Positions 43,638 through 53,078 of a stretch of 64,000 bases of DNA are shown one piece after another. Below the pieces are notes generated by a model. That model saw only the letters and a program-made list of their open reading frames with translations. It was not told the origin of the DNA and made no database searches. A program made the translations under genes and the position numbers. Source of the DNA: Paenibacillus sacheonensis (lineage in GTDB: Bacteria > Bacillota > Bacilli > Paenibacillales > Paenibacillaceae); assembly GCF_009909195.1 (NCBI RefSeq), contig NZ_JAAAMU010000010.1, positions 124,001 to 188,000 of the forward strand, in the 5' to 3' direction. Positions within the stretch are counted from its first letter, which is position 1. Each line of letters begins with the position of its first letter.

Positions 43638-44075
43638 ATGAAAGACAAGATGACCGATAGATGGAACACCTACGAGTCGTTCCATGTCGTATTGGGCGAT
43701 AAAAAAGTGGCGGATATTGTCATCACGAACCACGCCAAGAGCCGCTGGGCCGACCGCGTCGAGAGCGAAAAAACCGGCTTTGAAGATATCGCAGACTTCA
43801 TGTGGCAGTGCCTGAAGCAAGGACGAATGGAACCTTATTACCGAAACGAGCAGGACGTTTATCTGATTGACGATGACTTGGTGTTCGTGGCCGAATTTGC
43901 TGTATTGGAGAAAGAAACGGATCTGACCGGCAATCCGCTGCACAAAATGATCGTTGTCACTTTTCTGGGAAGAATGTCTGAGACTATAGAACTACGCGAT
44001 TTGAAGTCTTATTATTCCTGGCTGCGTCATTCCAGAAGAATGACCTTAATCAAAAACAGCCGCAAACGCAAGTAA
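43638..44075 (+). CDS. Conserved-looking hypothetical protein
   Basis: I do not recognise this 145-residue protein. It is soluble, with no signal or membrane segment. The segment VITNHAKSRWADRVE followed by YLIDDDLVFVAEF and MIVVTFLGRMSET has the strand pattern and conserved His/Arg of small RelE- or DUF4258-like proteins, but I cannot confirm that. The C-terminus is strongly basic (RHSRRMTLIKNSRKRK), which would suit nucleic-acid contact. It has a good promoter, a GGGGAGGGG ribosome site and its own terminator. Confidence 0.7.
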   Translation: MKDKMTDRWNTYESFHVVLGDKKVADIVITNHAKSRWADRVESEKTGFEDIADFMWQCLKQGRMEPYYRNEQDVYLIDDDLVFVAEFAVLEKETDLTGNPLHKMIVVTFLGRMSETIELRDLKSYYSWLRHSRRMTLIKNSRKRK

Positions 44076-44095
44076 AGTGGAAAATAAGAAGTCAG

Positions 44096-44122
44096 GCACG
44101 GGCTGAAGCTCGTGCTTTTTCT
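44096..44122 (+). terminator. Terminator after the hypothetical gene
   Basis: GCACGGGC pairs with GCTCGTGC (one G-T pair) around TGAA, then TTTTTC; outer AAGAA/TTCTT pairing extends it. Confidence 0.8.
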
Positions 44123-44190
44123 TATCAGTCGGGTAAATCCCGCACCGTTTGATGTATAATAATGCGAAGAGAAAGGGAGGGATGCCCTTC

Positions 44191-45102
44191 ATGGCGCTCA
44201 ATTTTCATCAACTCCATATTTTTTATACCGTTGCGGAGCGCGGCAGCTTCTCCGCCGCCGCGCAAGCTCTGCATATGACGCAGCCGGCCGTGACGATGCA
44301 GGTCCAATCCTTGGAGGATTATTTCGGCTCGAAGCTCCTGCAGCGCTCGACCAAACGAATCGAGCTGACGGAGGCGGGGAGGGCATTGATGCCGTTCGCC
44401 CAGCGCAGCATCGATTTGATCCGCGATACCGACCTGCACATGTCCAAATTCACGAAGCAGCTTAAAGGACGGCTCCAGCTAGGCGCAAGCCTGACGATCG
44501 GGGAATATATCCTTCCGCGGCTGCTGGGGCCGTTCGGTCAGGAATTCCCGCATATCGCCATCAGCATGAAAGTCATGAACACCGCCCAGATTATGGAAGA
44601 GATCGTGAATCATCAATTGAACTTCGGCTTGATCGAAGCGCCTGTCAATCATCCGGACATGCATATGGAAGCGGTGTTGAGCGACGAGCTGAAGCTGATC
44701 GTCGGCAAATCGCATCCCCTTGCGGGCAGAACGGAAGTCGAGCTCGAAGAAGTGATGCAATATCCGATCGTGCTGCGGGAGCAGGGTTCCGGCACGCGGC
44801 TCGTCATGGAAGAGCAGCTCCGGGCGAAAAAAATGGACATCGCGGACCTGAAGATCGTGATGGAGCTGGGCAGCACGGGCGCAGTGAAATCCGCGGTCGA
44901 AGCCGGTCTCGGCATCTCGTTCGTATCCGCATCTTCCGTCAAACACGAGGTAGCGCTCGGGCTTATTCAAACGATTCCGATTCGGGACGTGCAGTTCAAG
45001 CGGCAATTTTATTCCATCTTTCTAAAATCCGCGCTGCTCCCTATTTCTGCCGTTACGTTTCTGACTTTTCTGAGAGAGAGGGATCTGCAGCAATGGCTCT
45101 AA
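44191..45102 (+). CDS. LysR-family transcriptional regulator
   Basis: A 303-residue LTTR with the N-terminal winged HTH (LNFHQLHIFYTVAERGSFSAAAQALHMTQPAVTMQVQSLE, residues 2-40) and a periplasmic-binding-like effector domain (about 90-300, beginning GRLQLGASLTIGEYILPRLLG). That opening and the overall pattern resemble the CysL/YwfK group, which controls sulfite reductase genes, but no sulfur genes are nearby. ATG 44191 with GGGAGGG nine bases upstream is preferred over 44149 and 44182. Its last ten bases overlap the next gene. Confidence 0.88.
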   Translation: MALNFHQLHIFYTVAERGSFSAAAQALHMTQPAVTMQVQSLEDYFGSKLLQRSTKRIELTEAGRALMPFAQRSIDLIRDTDLHMSKFTKQLKGRLQLGASLTIGEYILPRLLGPFGQEFPHIAISMKVMNTAQIMEEIVNHQLNFGLIEAPVNHPDMHMEAVLSDELKLIVGKSHPLAGRTEVELEEVMQYPIVLREQGSGTRLVMEEQLRAKKMDIADLKIVMELGSTGAVKSAVEAGLGISFVSASSVKHEVALGLIQTIPIRDVQFKRQFYSIFLKSALLPISAVTFLTFLRERDLQQWL

Positions 45103-45965
45103 TTGAACGTGATCTAAACGGCAAGGCGGATTTGCATACGCATACAACGTCTTCTGACGGCCTGCAGCGGCCGTCCGATAATGTCGCGGTCGCGAAGGCG
45201 AGAGGGCTTGCGGCAATCGCCATCACCGATCACGATACGGTTGACGGCATCGAGGAAGCGATGGAAGCGGGCGAACGTCTCGGCATCGCCGTCGTTCCGG
45301 GCGTGGAAATCAGCACCGTCGCGGAAGGCATCGATATTCATATTCTGGGTTATTACATGGATTGGCGCAGTGCGGAATGGCGCCGGAAGCTGGAGCGTCT
45401 GCTCACGCTCAGGGAACAGCGCAACGACATGATCATCGCGCGGCTGAACGAGCTGGGTATCGCGATTACGCTTGGAGAGGTCGAGGAAGAGGCGAAGTCG
45501 CAGGGCAAGGACAGCGGCTCTCTGGGACGGCCGCACATCGCCGCGGTGTTGGTGAAGAGAGGCTTCGTCGGTTCGATGCAGGAAGCGTTCGATCGCTACC
45601 TGGGCCAAGACGGGGCGGCGTACGCCAATCCGCCGCGGCTGCATCCGTTCGAGGCGCTGGAATGGATCCGCGAGGCCGGCGGAACGAGCGTCATCGCCCA
45701 TCCGGGCTTATACGGCAACGATGAGCTCGTCCAAGCGATCGTCGCGCGCGGCGCCCAAGGGATCGAAGTCTACCACTCCGATCACGACGAAGCCGCCGAG
45801 GCGCGGTATTTGAAGATCGCCCAGGATCATGGTTTGATCGTAACGGGCGGTTCGGACTTTCACGGCGAACGGCAGGGCGTCGTGTTTCACGGCGAGATCG
45901 GCAGCCGGACGGTCGATGCGGCCGTTCTGGAGCAGCTGGATCCCGCGCGTCGGAATAACAAATAG
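45093..45965 (+). CDS. PHP-domain phosphoesterase (RNase AM/YciV-like)
   Basis: A 290-residue metal-dependent phosphoesterase. PHP motifs are intact: ADLHTHTTSSDG (motif 1), AITDHDTVDG (motif 2), VVPGVEIST (motif 3), VIAHPGLYG and GGSDFHG near the end. Homologues are 3',5'-nucleoside bisphosphate phosphatases or 5'-3' exoribonucleases (RNase AM, E. coli YciV). The start lies inside the 3' end of the LysR gene in another frame (ten-base overlap) with GAGGGAT in front, so the two are coupled. Confidence 0.87.
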   Translation: MALIERDLNGKADLHTHTTSSDGLQRPSDNVAVAKARGLAAIAITDHDTVDGIEEAMEAGERLGIAVVPGVEISTVAEGIDIHILGYYMDWRSAEWRRKLERLLTLREQRNDMIIARLNELGIAITLGEVEEEAKSQGKDSGSLGRPHIAAVLVKRGFVGSMQEAFDRYLGQDGAAYANPPRLHPFEALEWIREAGGTSVIAHPGLYGNDELVQAIVARGAQGIEVYHSDHDEAAEARYLKIAQDHGLIVTGGSDFHGERQGVVFHGEIGSRTVDAAVLEQLDPARRNNK

Positions 45966-46025
45966 CGATACGCAGCTTCTGGAAGCTTGCGTACCGCTCG
46001 GCGCACATCGGCGGCAATCGCCGGA

Positions 46026-47882
46026 TTAGATTTTGATTTGCGAAGGCAGGTCCTTGAGGCGCTGTTCATCCGGAGTGATGAACAGCGTTTTTTGATGATC
46101 GTAGATGACAAAACCCGGTTTGGCGCCGCTCGGTTTCTTGACATGGCGGATGAGCGTGTAGTCGACGGGAACCATTGACGACGAGCGAGCCTGGCTGAAT
46201 TGCGCCGCCAGCATGGCCGCCTCTTCGAGCGTGCTGTCATTGAAGGCGTTCCCGCGGATCACGACATGCGAGCCGGGGATGTCCTTGGTATGCAGCCATG
46301 TGTCGTTCGGCCCCGCCACTTTGTTCGTCAAAAAATCGTTCTGCGTGTTGTTCTTGCCTACATAGATCGGCAGGCCTTCCGATGAAGTGTAGCAGAGGAG
46401 CGCCGGCTGCTTCGGCTTCTTCTTCTTGGCCCCGCGCTTCACGCGCTGTCTCATGTACCCCTGATCGACGAGTTCTTCTCGTATCTCCTCGATATCGGCA
46501 AGCGATGCGCTGTCGAGCTGCTGCAGAAGCGAGGCGAGATACTGGATCTCCCGCTCGGCCAGCTCCATCTGTTCGGCCACGACCGTTTGGCTGTTGCGGA
46601 ACTTGGCATATTTCTTGAACAGCCGCTGCGCATTCTGGGAAGGCGTCAGCTGCGGATCGAGCGTGATCGTGACGAGCGGCATGTCTTCCTCGTAATAGTT
46701 CGCAAGCTCCACGGAAGTATCGCCGCGCTGAACCGCGTGCAGGCTGGCCGTCAGCAGCTCGCCCAAGATGCGGAATTTATCGGCTTCGCGTGCCTCGCGC
46801 AGCGTTTCCTCCAGCTTTTCTACCTTTTTCTCGTTCTTATTGCGTTCGTTTTGCAGGAAACGGATGAGATCCGACACCCGCTGCTTCACGGTATCGCGCT
46901 GCGCTTTGTCGCCGTAGAAGGCCTCGAGGCAGGCGCTTACCGTTGCGAATGCCGAGGTGTCTCCGGAGAGATGCGTCAATGCCGTCACGGAGAAGGCGGA
47001 CTTCCCGCTGCCGCCGCTTAGGGCGACGATCTGCGGTTCGTACTTGCGCGTCCGGAACTGCGTCATCAACTCATTGAATATCGGCCAAAGCGTACCGCTC
47101 GTAAGCTGCAGCTCATCCAGACCATTCGGCAGCGTGATCGGTGCTTCGCCCGCGGTTCCACGGTAGACGATTTCCTTGGCCAGCAGGGGGCTCAGTCCGC
47201 TGAACGCGGCGACGATCAGCTTGTCCGGCGTCAACGATTCGGCCGGGACCGCCTTCGGCGCCGTTCCGAAATGGATGCTGTCCTCGTCGGGCATCGGCGG
47301 ATGCAATAAAGCCGTCCCGGCCGCATGAAGCGCGTCCGTGAATTCCTGCTCGTTCAAGATCGAGAACGGATCGCGTTTGCCCTGCTCCGGCGGGGAGACG
47401 TAAGCCGTCCCCGGCATAACGACGCGGAAGCTGCTGATGGACGGCGTGACATGGTGAATGCCATCGTGGATGGTCTCCGTGGCCGCATCGAGCAGAATTA
47501 TGTTGCTGTGCCGGCCCATGAGCTCGATGACGATTCGCTTCTGAAACGTATCGCCCAGCTCGTCCCTCTGGCGGACATCGAGATGAAGGATGCGTTCATT
47601 GCCGACTTGACGGACGGCTTCGATCACGGCGCCTTCGCAATATTTGCGCATCAGCATGCAGAACATCGGCGCCTCCATCGGGTTGACGAAGGATTGCTCC
47701 GACCAGTGCACGCGCGGGTAGGTCGGGTTAGCCGAGAGCAGCAGCCTGCCCTGGATTCCGCCGCCGCGAATTTGCAGAACGAGGTCATGCGGCGACGGCT
47801 GGTGTATTTTATGAATGCGCGCTCCGACGCAGGCTTGAAGCTCATCCGCGACGGCGCGGGTAACGATTCCATCTAAGGCCAT
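46026..47882 (-). CDS. rqcH: RqcH (NFACT family, ribosome quality control)
   Basis: Bacterial Rqc2/NEMF homologue that binds obstructed 50S subunits and adds C-terminal Ala tails to stalled chains. The 618 residues comprise the N-terminal NFACT-N fold (MALDGIVTRAVADEL, ARIHKIHQPSPHDLVLQIR), a helix-hairpin-helix segment (DKLIVAAFSGLSPLLAKEIVYR), a long coiled coil (about 285-440) and the NFACT-R domain near the end (GLPIYVGKNNTQNDFLTNKVAGPNDTWLHTKDIPGSHVVIR). B. subtilis names are YloA/RqcH; the divergent neighbour is yloB as there. AAAGGGGAA precedes the ATG. Also described as a fibronectin-binding protein (FbpA) in older annotation. Confidence 0.94.
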   Translation of the reverse strand: MALDGIVTRAVADELQACVGARIHKIHQPSPHDLVLQIRGGGIQGRLLLSANPTYPRVHWSEQSFVNPMEAPMFCMLMRKYCEGAVIEAVRQVGNERILHLDVRQRDELGDTFQKRIVIELMGRHSNIILLDAATETIHDGIHHVTPSISSFRVVMPGTAYVSPPEQGKRDPFSILNEQEFTDALHAAGTALLHPPMPDEDSIHFGTAPKAVPAESLTPDKLIVAAFSGLSPLLAKEIVYRGTAGEAPITLPNGLDELQLTSGTLWPIFNELMTQFRTRKYEPQIVALSGGSGKSAFSVTALTHLSGDTSAFATVSACLEAFYGDKAQRDTVKQRVSDLIRFLQNERNKNEKKVEKLEETLREAREADKFRILGELLTASLHAVQRGDTSVELANYYEEDMPLVTITLDPQLTPSQNAQRLFKKYAKFRNSQTVVAEQMELAEREIQYLASLLQQLDSASLADIEEIREELVDQGYMRQRVKRGAKKKKPKQPALLCYTSSEGLPIYVGKNNTQNDFLTNKVAGPNDTWLHTKDIPGSHVVIRGNAFNDSTLEEAAMLAAQFSQARSSSMVPVDYTLIRHVKKPSGAKPGFVIYDHQKTLFITPDEQRLKDLPSQIKI

Positions 47883-48041
47883 AGCGTATATTCCCCTTTA
47901 CTTGTCATTCATCTTTCCTATCATGCCATAACCGGAACAAAAACTTAAGTCCCGGGCTGGGATATTTTCAGGTTTGTCCGAATACATTTAGCCCATAGAG
48001 GCTGTCCGTCAGGCGGCGAGTATCGGAAGGGAGTCGGAGGA

Positions 48042-50834
48042 ATGGAACAAGGAATGTGGCATGGACTGGAAACGGCCGAGCTGGCGAAGGCATTGGATGC
48101 GAACCTGGAAACCGGGCTGTCGCCGGACAAGGCGGCCGAGCGATTGATGCAGGTAGGCCGAAACGAGCTGTCGGAGGGGAAGAAAGTTTCGCCGCTGAAG
48201 CTCTTTCTGGGTCAGTTCAAAGACTTCATGGTGCTGGTGCTCATGGGGGCGACTTTGATCTCGGGGCTGCTCGGCGAATATTTGGACGCCATTACGATCG
48301 TTGCGATTATCGTGATCAACGCCGTTCTCGGATTCGTGCAAGAGTTCCGGGCGGAGAAATCGCTGCGCGCGCTCAAAGCGCTGTCGGCTCCGATGGCCAA
48401 GGCGCTGCGCGGAGGAGAAATTATCTTTATTCCCGCGAGCGAGCTCGTTCCGGGAGATGTCGTAGAGCTTGAGAGCGGCGACCGGATCCCGGCAGACCTG
48501 CGGTTTACCGAAACGAACAGCTGTTACGCGGAAGAGTCGGCTTTGACGGGCGAGTCGGTGCCGGTGAACAAGCACTGCGATCCGATCAAGTCATCGGATA
48601 TTCCGCTCGGCGATATGCGCAACATCGGCTTCATGGGCACGATGATCACCCGCGGCACGGCCAAGGGCATCGTCGTCCGGACAGGCATGAACACGGAAAT
48701 GGGCAAAATCGCCAATCTGATTCAGCAGACGGAATCGATGGAGACGCCGCTCCAGCACCGTCTTGAGCAGCTGGGCAAAATTCTCATCATCGTCGCTCTG
48801 GCGCTCACGGTCATGGTCGTGCTTGCAGGCATCCTTCACGGTCAACCGGCTTACGAAATGTTCCTTGCCGGCGTCAGCCTGGCGGTCGCCGCGATTCCGG
48901 AAGGACTGCCGGCCATTGTTACGATCGCTCTCGCGCTCGGCGTGCAGCGGATGATTAAACGGCGCGCGATCGTGCGCAAACTGCCTTCCGTCGAGACGCT
49001 CGGCTGCGCGTCCGTCATCTGCTCGGACAAGACGGGAACGTTGACGCAAAATAAAATGACCGTGACGAAGCTGTGGATCGGCGGACGCGGCATGGATATT
49101 ACGGGCGAAGGCTACGAGCCGGCCGGGGGCTGCTTCGAGGGCGGCAAGGGCGTAGATATCAAGCATGACCAGTCGCTTCGCCGGCTGCTGCAGGTCGCGG
49201 CGCTGTGCAACAACGCAACCGTCTCCAAGCTCGACCAAGAGCCGGATCCCAAGCGCAAGAAGGGAAAAGGCATGATCGTGCAGGACGAGTGGGTGTTGAA
49301 AGGCGATCCGACGGAAGGGGCGCTGACGGTACTGGCCTCCAAGCTCGGGGTATCCGCCAAGTCGATGGAAGGGCTCTATAAGCGGATCAAGGAGTATCCG
49401 TTCGATTCCGAGCGCAAGCGGATGTCCGTGCTGGTCTCGCATCAAGGAGGACGCCTGGTCTGCACGAAGGGCGCGCCGGACGTGCTGATGAATCAATGCG
49501 CGTACATTTTATGGGACGGCAAAGTCGTGCCATTCACGGCTACGCTCAAGCAGAAGGTCGGGGATGCAGGAGAGAAGCTGGCCGCGGGCGCGCTTCGGGT
49601 ACTGGGTTTCGCCTACCGCGAGCTGCGTCCGCATGATGCGTCGGAGGTGGAAACGGATGTCGAGCATTCGCTGATCTTCGTCGGCCTATCCGGCATGATC
49701 GACCCGCCGCGCCGCGAAGTGAAGGAAGCGATCGCGAACTGCCGCCGTGCGGGCATCAAGACGGTCATGATTACCGGCGACCATCAATCGACGGCGGAAG
49801 CGATCGCGGGACAGCTCGGCATCATGCCGCGCGGCGGCATCGCGGTCAGCGGGCAGCAATTGAACGAAATGTCGGAGGAACAGCTGGATCGGCTGGCCGA
49901 TAATATCTTCGTATACGCACGCGTATCGCCTGAGCATAAGCTGCGTATCGTCAAGGCGCTGCAGCGCAAAGGACATGTCGTGGCGATGACCGGCGACGGC
50001 GTCAACGACGCGCCGGCGATCAAGGCGGCCGACATCGGCATCGCGATGGGCATCACCGGAACAGACGTATCCAAGGAAGCATCGTCGCTCGTCCTGAGCG
50101 ATGACAATTTCTCGAGCATCGTGGCCGCCATCGAGGAAGGCCGGGGCATCTACGAGAACATTCGCAAATTTATCCGCTACCTGCTTGCTTCGAACGTGGG
50201 CGAAATCTTAACGATGTTCCTGGCGATGATGGCCGGACTGCCGCTGCCGCTCGTGCCGATCCAAATCTTGTGGGTGAACCTGGTGACGGACGGCCTGCCT
50301 GCCATGGCGCTTGGCGTCGACCAGGCAGAGAAGGACCTCATGCAGCAGAAGCCGCGCTCTGCGAAGGAAAATATATTCGCCCGCAGGCTCGGTTGGAAAA
50401 TCATCAGCCGCGGTATTCTGATCGGCGTGTTCACGCTGGCGGCGTTCTGGATAACGCTGCGCATCAAGCCGGGCGACCCGCAAAATCTAATCCACGCGCA
50501 GACGGTCGCGTTCGCAACGCTCGTCATGGCGCAGTTGATCCACGTATTCGACTGCCGCAGCTCGAGATCGATTTTCCACCGCAACATCCTGCAAAATAAA
50601 TATTTGCTGTTCGCCGTCCTGTCGTCGGTCGTGCTGATGCTTGCCGTCTTGTACGTGCCGGTATTGCAGCCGATTTTCAAAACCGTGCCGCTAACGATCC
50701 GCGACTGGTGCCTGGTGCTTGTCGCCGCCGGAATCCCGACGTTCTTCATGGGCATCGGCAGCGTGCTCGGCACGACGGACAAGAAGAAGAAATCCAAATG
50801 GCCGCTCGGAGGCCAAAAAGCAGCGATGCGTTGA
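48042..50834 (+). CDS. yloB: P-type Ca2+-transporting ATPase (PIIA)
   Basis: A 930-residue calcium pump. An N-terminal cation-ATPase domain, PEGLPAIV in the fourth membrane helix (ion ligand), the phosphorylated Asp in [21 protein letters not shown], and [22 protein letters not shown] are all intact, as is the C-terminal group of membrane helices. B. subtilis YloB is a spore-associated Ca2+-ATPase in the same position next to yloA. ATG 48042 sits nine bases behind AAGGGAG; a second ATG at 48054 is possible. A separate Ca2+/H+ antiporter gene lies 16 kb upstream in the window. Confidence 0.93.
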   Translation: MEQGMWHGLETAELAKALDANLETGLSPDKAAERLMQVGRNELSEGKKVSPLKLFLGQFKDFMVLVLMGATLISGLLGEYLDAITIVAIIVINAVLGFVQEFRAEKSLRALKALSAPMAKALRGGEIIFIPASELVPGDVVELESGDRIPADLRFTETNSCYAEESALTGESVPVNKHCDPIKSSDIPLGDMRNIGFMGTMITRGTAKGIVVRTGMNTEMGKIANLIQQTESMETPLQHRLEQLGKILIIVALALTVMVVLAGILHGQPAYEMFLAGVSLAVAAIPEGLPAIVTIALALGVQRMIKRRAIVRKLPSVETLGCASVICSDKTGTLTQNKMTVTKLWIGGRGMDITGEGYEPAGGCFEGGKGVDIKHDQSLRRLLQVAALCNNATVSKLDQEPDPKRKKGKGMIVQDEWVLKGDPTEGALTVLASKLGVSAKSMEGLYKRIKEYPFDSERKRMSVLVSHQGGRLVCTKGAPDVLMNQCAYILWDGKVVPFTATLKQKVGDAGEKLAAGALRVLGFAYRELRPHDASEVETDVEHSLIFVGLSGMIDPPRREVKEAIANCRRAGIKTVMITGDHQSTAEAIAGQLGIMPRGGIAVSGQQLNEMSEEQLDRLADNIFVYARVSPEHKLRIVKALQRKGHVVAMTGDGVNDAPAIKAADIGIAMGITGTDVSKEASSLVLSDDNFSSIVAAIEEGRGIYENIRKFIRYLLASNVGEILTMFLAMMAGLPLPLVPIQILWVNLVTDGLPAMALGVDQAEKDLMQQKPRSAKENIFARRLGWKIISRGILIGVFTLAAFWITLRIKPGDPQNLIHAQTVAFATLVMAQLIHVFDCRSSRSIFHRNILQNKYLLFAVLSSVVLMLAVLYVPVLQPIFKTVPLTIRDWCLVLVAAGIPTFFMGIGSVLGTTDKKKKSKWPLGGQKAAMR

Positions 50835-50844
50835 TCGAGAAGAG

Positions 50845-50877
50845 GACTGTCTGGGGATTATTCCAGGCAGTCTTTTT
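50845..50877 (+). terminator. Terminator after the Ca2+-ATPase gene
   Basis: GACTGTCTGG pairs with CCAGGCAGTC (one G-T pair) around GGATTATT, then TTTTT. Confidence 0.87.
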
Positions 50878-50925
50878 CGCGTTCGCGCCTCTAGGCGTGA
50901 GACTTCGGCGAGAAACGACTTGGAT

Positions 50926-50953
50926 ACCTTGACCCTGCGTCATGGTTTATACT
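50926..50953 (+). promoter_or_regulatory. Possible operator/promoter of the MerR-methyltransferase gene
   Basis: An imperfect dyad ACCTTGAC-N5-GTCATGGT (7 of 8 pairs) at 50926-50946 runs into TATACT (50948-50953). No -35 with normal spacing is seen. Next to it lies a short tandem repeat of AGGAAC (three copies, about 50961-50978). Confidence 0.35.
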
Positions 50954-51015
50954 GTAGTTCAGGAACAGGAACAGGAACAATAGTCCAAGGCAGGGATGAA
51001 GGAGGCTTCGTTGGC

Positions 51016-52029
51016 GTGAAAATCAATGAAATTGCGGAGAGGCTGGCGATAACGCCGCGCGCGATCAGGCTCTATGAAACGAAGGGGCTGCTCAAGCCCG
51101 GACGCGAAGCAAAGAACGGCTACCGGATTTTCTCGGAGAGCGACGCTTGGCGGCTGCAAACGATTGCCGCGCTGCGGAGCGTCGGGCTTGGATTGGATCG
51201 AATCAAAACGTTGATCGAACGGCATGACGAAGGGGATTCCGCGACCGTGCACCATGATCTTGAGCTGCAAAGAATGGCGCTCGTCTCCAAATGGGTGGAA
51301 AGCAAATACGCGATCGCCATGCTGGATGAACTGATCGGGCGGCTGGAGGCGAAGGGGAAGCTGGAGCCCGAGGACCTGCTTCAATTGACGGGCCGGCTGA
51401 AGGAGGTTCGGCGGCAGCAGGAATCATGGATCGACGCCTGGCAATTCGACAAGCTTGCAGCCGAATTCGACGGTTCCTCCGCATGGATGTCCGCAGGTGC
51501 CGCATTGTCGCAGGCGGAGTACGAGCAAGTATTGGATTTAATCATGCAGTGGGTATCGCCGCAGGAGGGCGAAGAAGGGCTGGATATCGGGACGGGGACA
51601 GGGAATTTAGCCGGCCTGCTCGCAGCGGGCGGGGCCCGGATGTCGGGCGTCGACCAGTCCAGGGAAATGTTGTCCCTTTGCCGGGACAAGCATCCTTCCG
51701 TAACGGCCAAGCTGGGCAATGCGCTCGCGCTTCCCTTCGCGGACGGGCGATTTCCGTTCGTCGTATCCGCGTTCGCGCTGCATTATATGAGCGGCGGGCA
51801 GCAGCTGCTGGCGCTGGAAGAAATGGACCGCGTGCTGAAACCGCACGGGAGAATTTGTCTAGCTGGCCTCATGCGGGACAATGGGCTGGGGGCAGGAGAG
51901 TCGGACCCGACGAGGCATGCAATCGACCGCAGCGAGCTGACGGCTTGGTTCAGGGAACGCGGTTATATTACGCTGCATTATAGTATCAACACGAGCATTG
52001 GCGCGCTCTACGCCGTTCGCAAACATTGA
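51016..52029 (+). CDS. MerR-type DNA-binding domain fused to a class I SAM methyltransferase
   Basis: A 337-residue two-part protein. Residues 1-70 are a MerR winged HTH (KINEIAERLAITPRAIRLYETKGLLKPGR); a helical linker (70-140) takes the place of the dimerisation coil; residues 150-337 are a Rossmann methyltransferase with motif I LDIGTGTGN (D190) and a later VVSAFALHYM block. The effector domain normally found on MerR proteins is thus replaced by an enzyme-like domain, which may serve as a SAM sensor or as a real enzyme. The start is GTG 51016 behind AAGGAGG; the frame upstream overlaps the ATPase gene and its terminator and is not coding. A second methyltransferase gene follows. Confidence 0.82.
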   Translation: MKINEIAERLAITPRAIRLYETKGLLKPGREAKNGYRIFSESDAWRLQTIAALRSVGLGLDRIKTLIERHDEGDSATVHHDLELQRMALVSKWVESKYAIAMLDELIGRLEAKGKLEPEDLLQLTGRLKEVRRQQESWIDAWQFDKLAAEFDGSSAWMSAGAALSQAEYEQVLDLIMQWVSPQEGEEGLDIGTGTGNLAGLLAAGGARMSGVDQSREMLSLCRDKHPSVTAKLGNALALPFADGRFPFVVSAFALHYMSGGQQLLALEEMDRVLKPHGRICLAGLMRDNGLGAGESDPTRHAIDRSELTAWFRERGYITLHYSINTSIGALYAVRKH

Positions 52030-52061
52030 CTTGACCTTCACCCGGCGTCAAGCCTCATGCT
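52030..52061 (+). promoter_or_regulatory. MerR-type promoter upstream of the second methyltransferase
   Basis: TTGACC (52031-52036) and CATGCT (52056-52061) are separated by 19 bases, the over-long spacer typical of MerR-activated promoters, and the spacer contains a dyad CTTGAC-N11-GTCAAG (52030-52052). It begins immediately after the stop of the MerR fusion gene. Confidence 0.5.
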
Positions 52062-52091
52062 GAGGAAGACAACAATCCGGGAGGGAATACG

Positions 52092-52790
52092 ATGATCGAA
52101 CACGACATTATTTATCAAACCCAAGCCGAGCGTTACGAAAGGCTAATCGCCAGCGAAGACGCCGAGGACAATCTGCTTCGCGCCATTCAAACGATCGTAC
52201 CCGACCTGACGGTGCTGGATGCGGTCGACATCGGTTCCGGCACTGGAAGGCTGGCGAGGCTGCTTGCCCCGCAGGTAAGATCCATTCTATTGACGGATGC
52301 ATCGCAAGCCATGCTCGATATCGCCGCCAAACAGCTGACGGAAGCAAAGATGACCAATTGGCGGACCAGTCAAGGCGTCAACGACCGGCTTCCTCTGGTT
52401 AACCAAAGCGTCGATCTGCTGACCGCGGGCTGGACGATCTGTTATTCGGCAAGCAGCAATGTCCCGAACTGGCGGACGAACTTGCAAGCCATCCTCGCCG
52501 AAATGGAACGAGTGATCCGTCCGGGAGGCACGGCGATCATCTTCGAAAACTATGGCACCGGCGCGTCCGAACCGAATCCCCCAAGCTTTCTGAAGGATTA
52601 TTATCGAGCGCTGGAGCAGCAGCATGGCTTCGAGCATCGGTACATCCGGACGGATTTCCATTTCGCCTCCGAGGAAGAAGCATTCGCCCTCATCGATTTC
52701 TTCTTCGGCAGCGAGTTCAGCCAGCAAGTGGTGAACGACCAAACCGTTCATTTCCCCGAATGCACAGGTATCTGGTGGAAAAGCTTTTAA
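52092..52790 (+). CDS. Class I SAM-dependent methyltransferase
   Basis: A 232-residue free-standing methyltransferase: motif I AVDIGSGTGRLARLL (about 44-58), ILLTDASQAML (motif II acidic residue) and VIRPGGTAIIFENYGTG. Substrate unknown; members of this group methylate small molecules or ubiquinone-like compounds. GGGAGG precedes the ATG. It follows the MerR-methyltransferase fusion by 62 bases behind a MerR-type promoter, so the fusion protein probably controls it. Confidence 0.85.
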   Translation: MIEHDIIYQTQAERYERLIASEDAEDNLLRAIQTIVPDLTVLDAVDIGSGTGRLARLLAPQVRSILLTDASQAMLDIAAKQLTEAKMTNWRTSQGVNDRLPLVNQSVDLLTAGWTICYSASSNVPNWRTNLQAILAEMERVIRPGGTAIIFENYGTGASEPNPPSFLKDYYRALEQQHGFEHRYIRTDFHFASEEEAFALIDFFFGSEFSQQVVNDQTVHFPECTGIWWKSF

Positions 52791-52835
52791 GGAAGGGAGC
52801 CCCAAAAGGCGCGCCGACTTTTGCCTGCAAATGCT

Positions 52836-53061
52836 CAGGCAATCGCATATCGAACTTCGCCGCCCAAGGACAAGGCGGCCCACCAATTGCCGGCAGAGCA
52901 CAGCGAAAAGCCCAGGCAATCGTGTAACGAACTTCGCCGCCAAGAACCTGGCGGCCCATAATTGCCGGCGGAGCGCAGCGAATAGCCCAGGCAATCCCAC
53001 AAACCATCTTCGCCGCCAAGAACCTGGCGGCCCCCAAATTGCCGGAGAGCGCAGCGAACCC
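52836..53061. repeat. Three tandem ~75-bp structured repeats
   Basis: Three consecutive units begin with CAGGCAATC at 52836, 52913 and 52988 (77, 75 and 74 bases) and a fourth unit is started at 53062. Each unit contains a hairpin GCCGCC(N8-9)GGCGGC and an ATTGCC...GGCAAT pair spanning the unit junction. Most of the base changes between copies fall outside these stems. The open frames seen here on both strands are by-products of the repeat. Together with the next repeat it fills the 674-base gap before dapF, in which I see no gene. Confidence 0.85.
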
Positions 53062-53078
53062 CAGGCAATCCAACCCTG

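Noticed and set aside
50719..51015. Upstream extension of the MerR fusion ORF
   Set aside because: It overlaps the Ca2+-ATPase 3' end and a clear terminator; the GTG at 51016 has the ribosome site and begins exactly at the MerR HTH.
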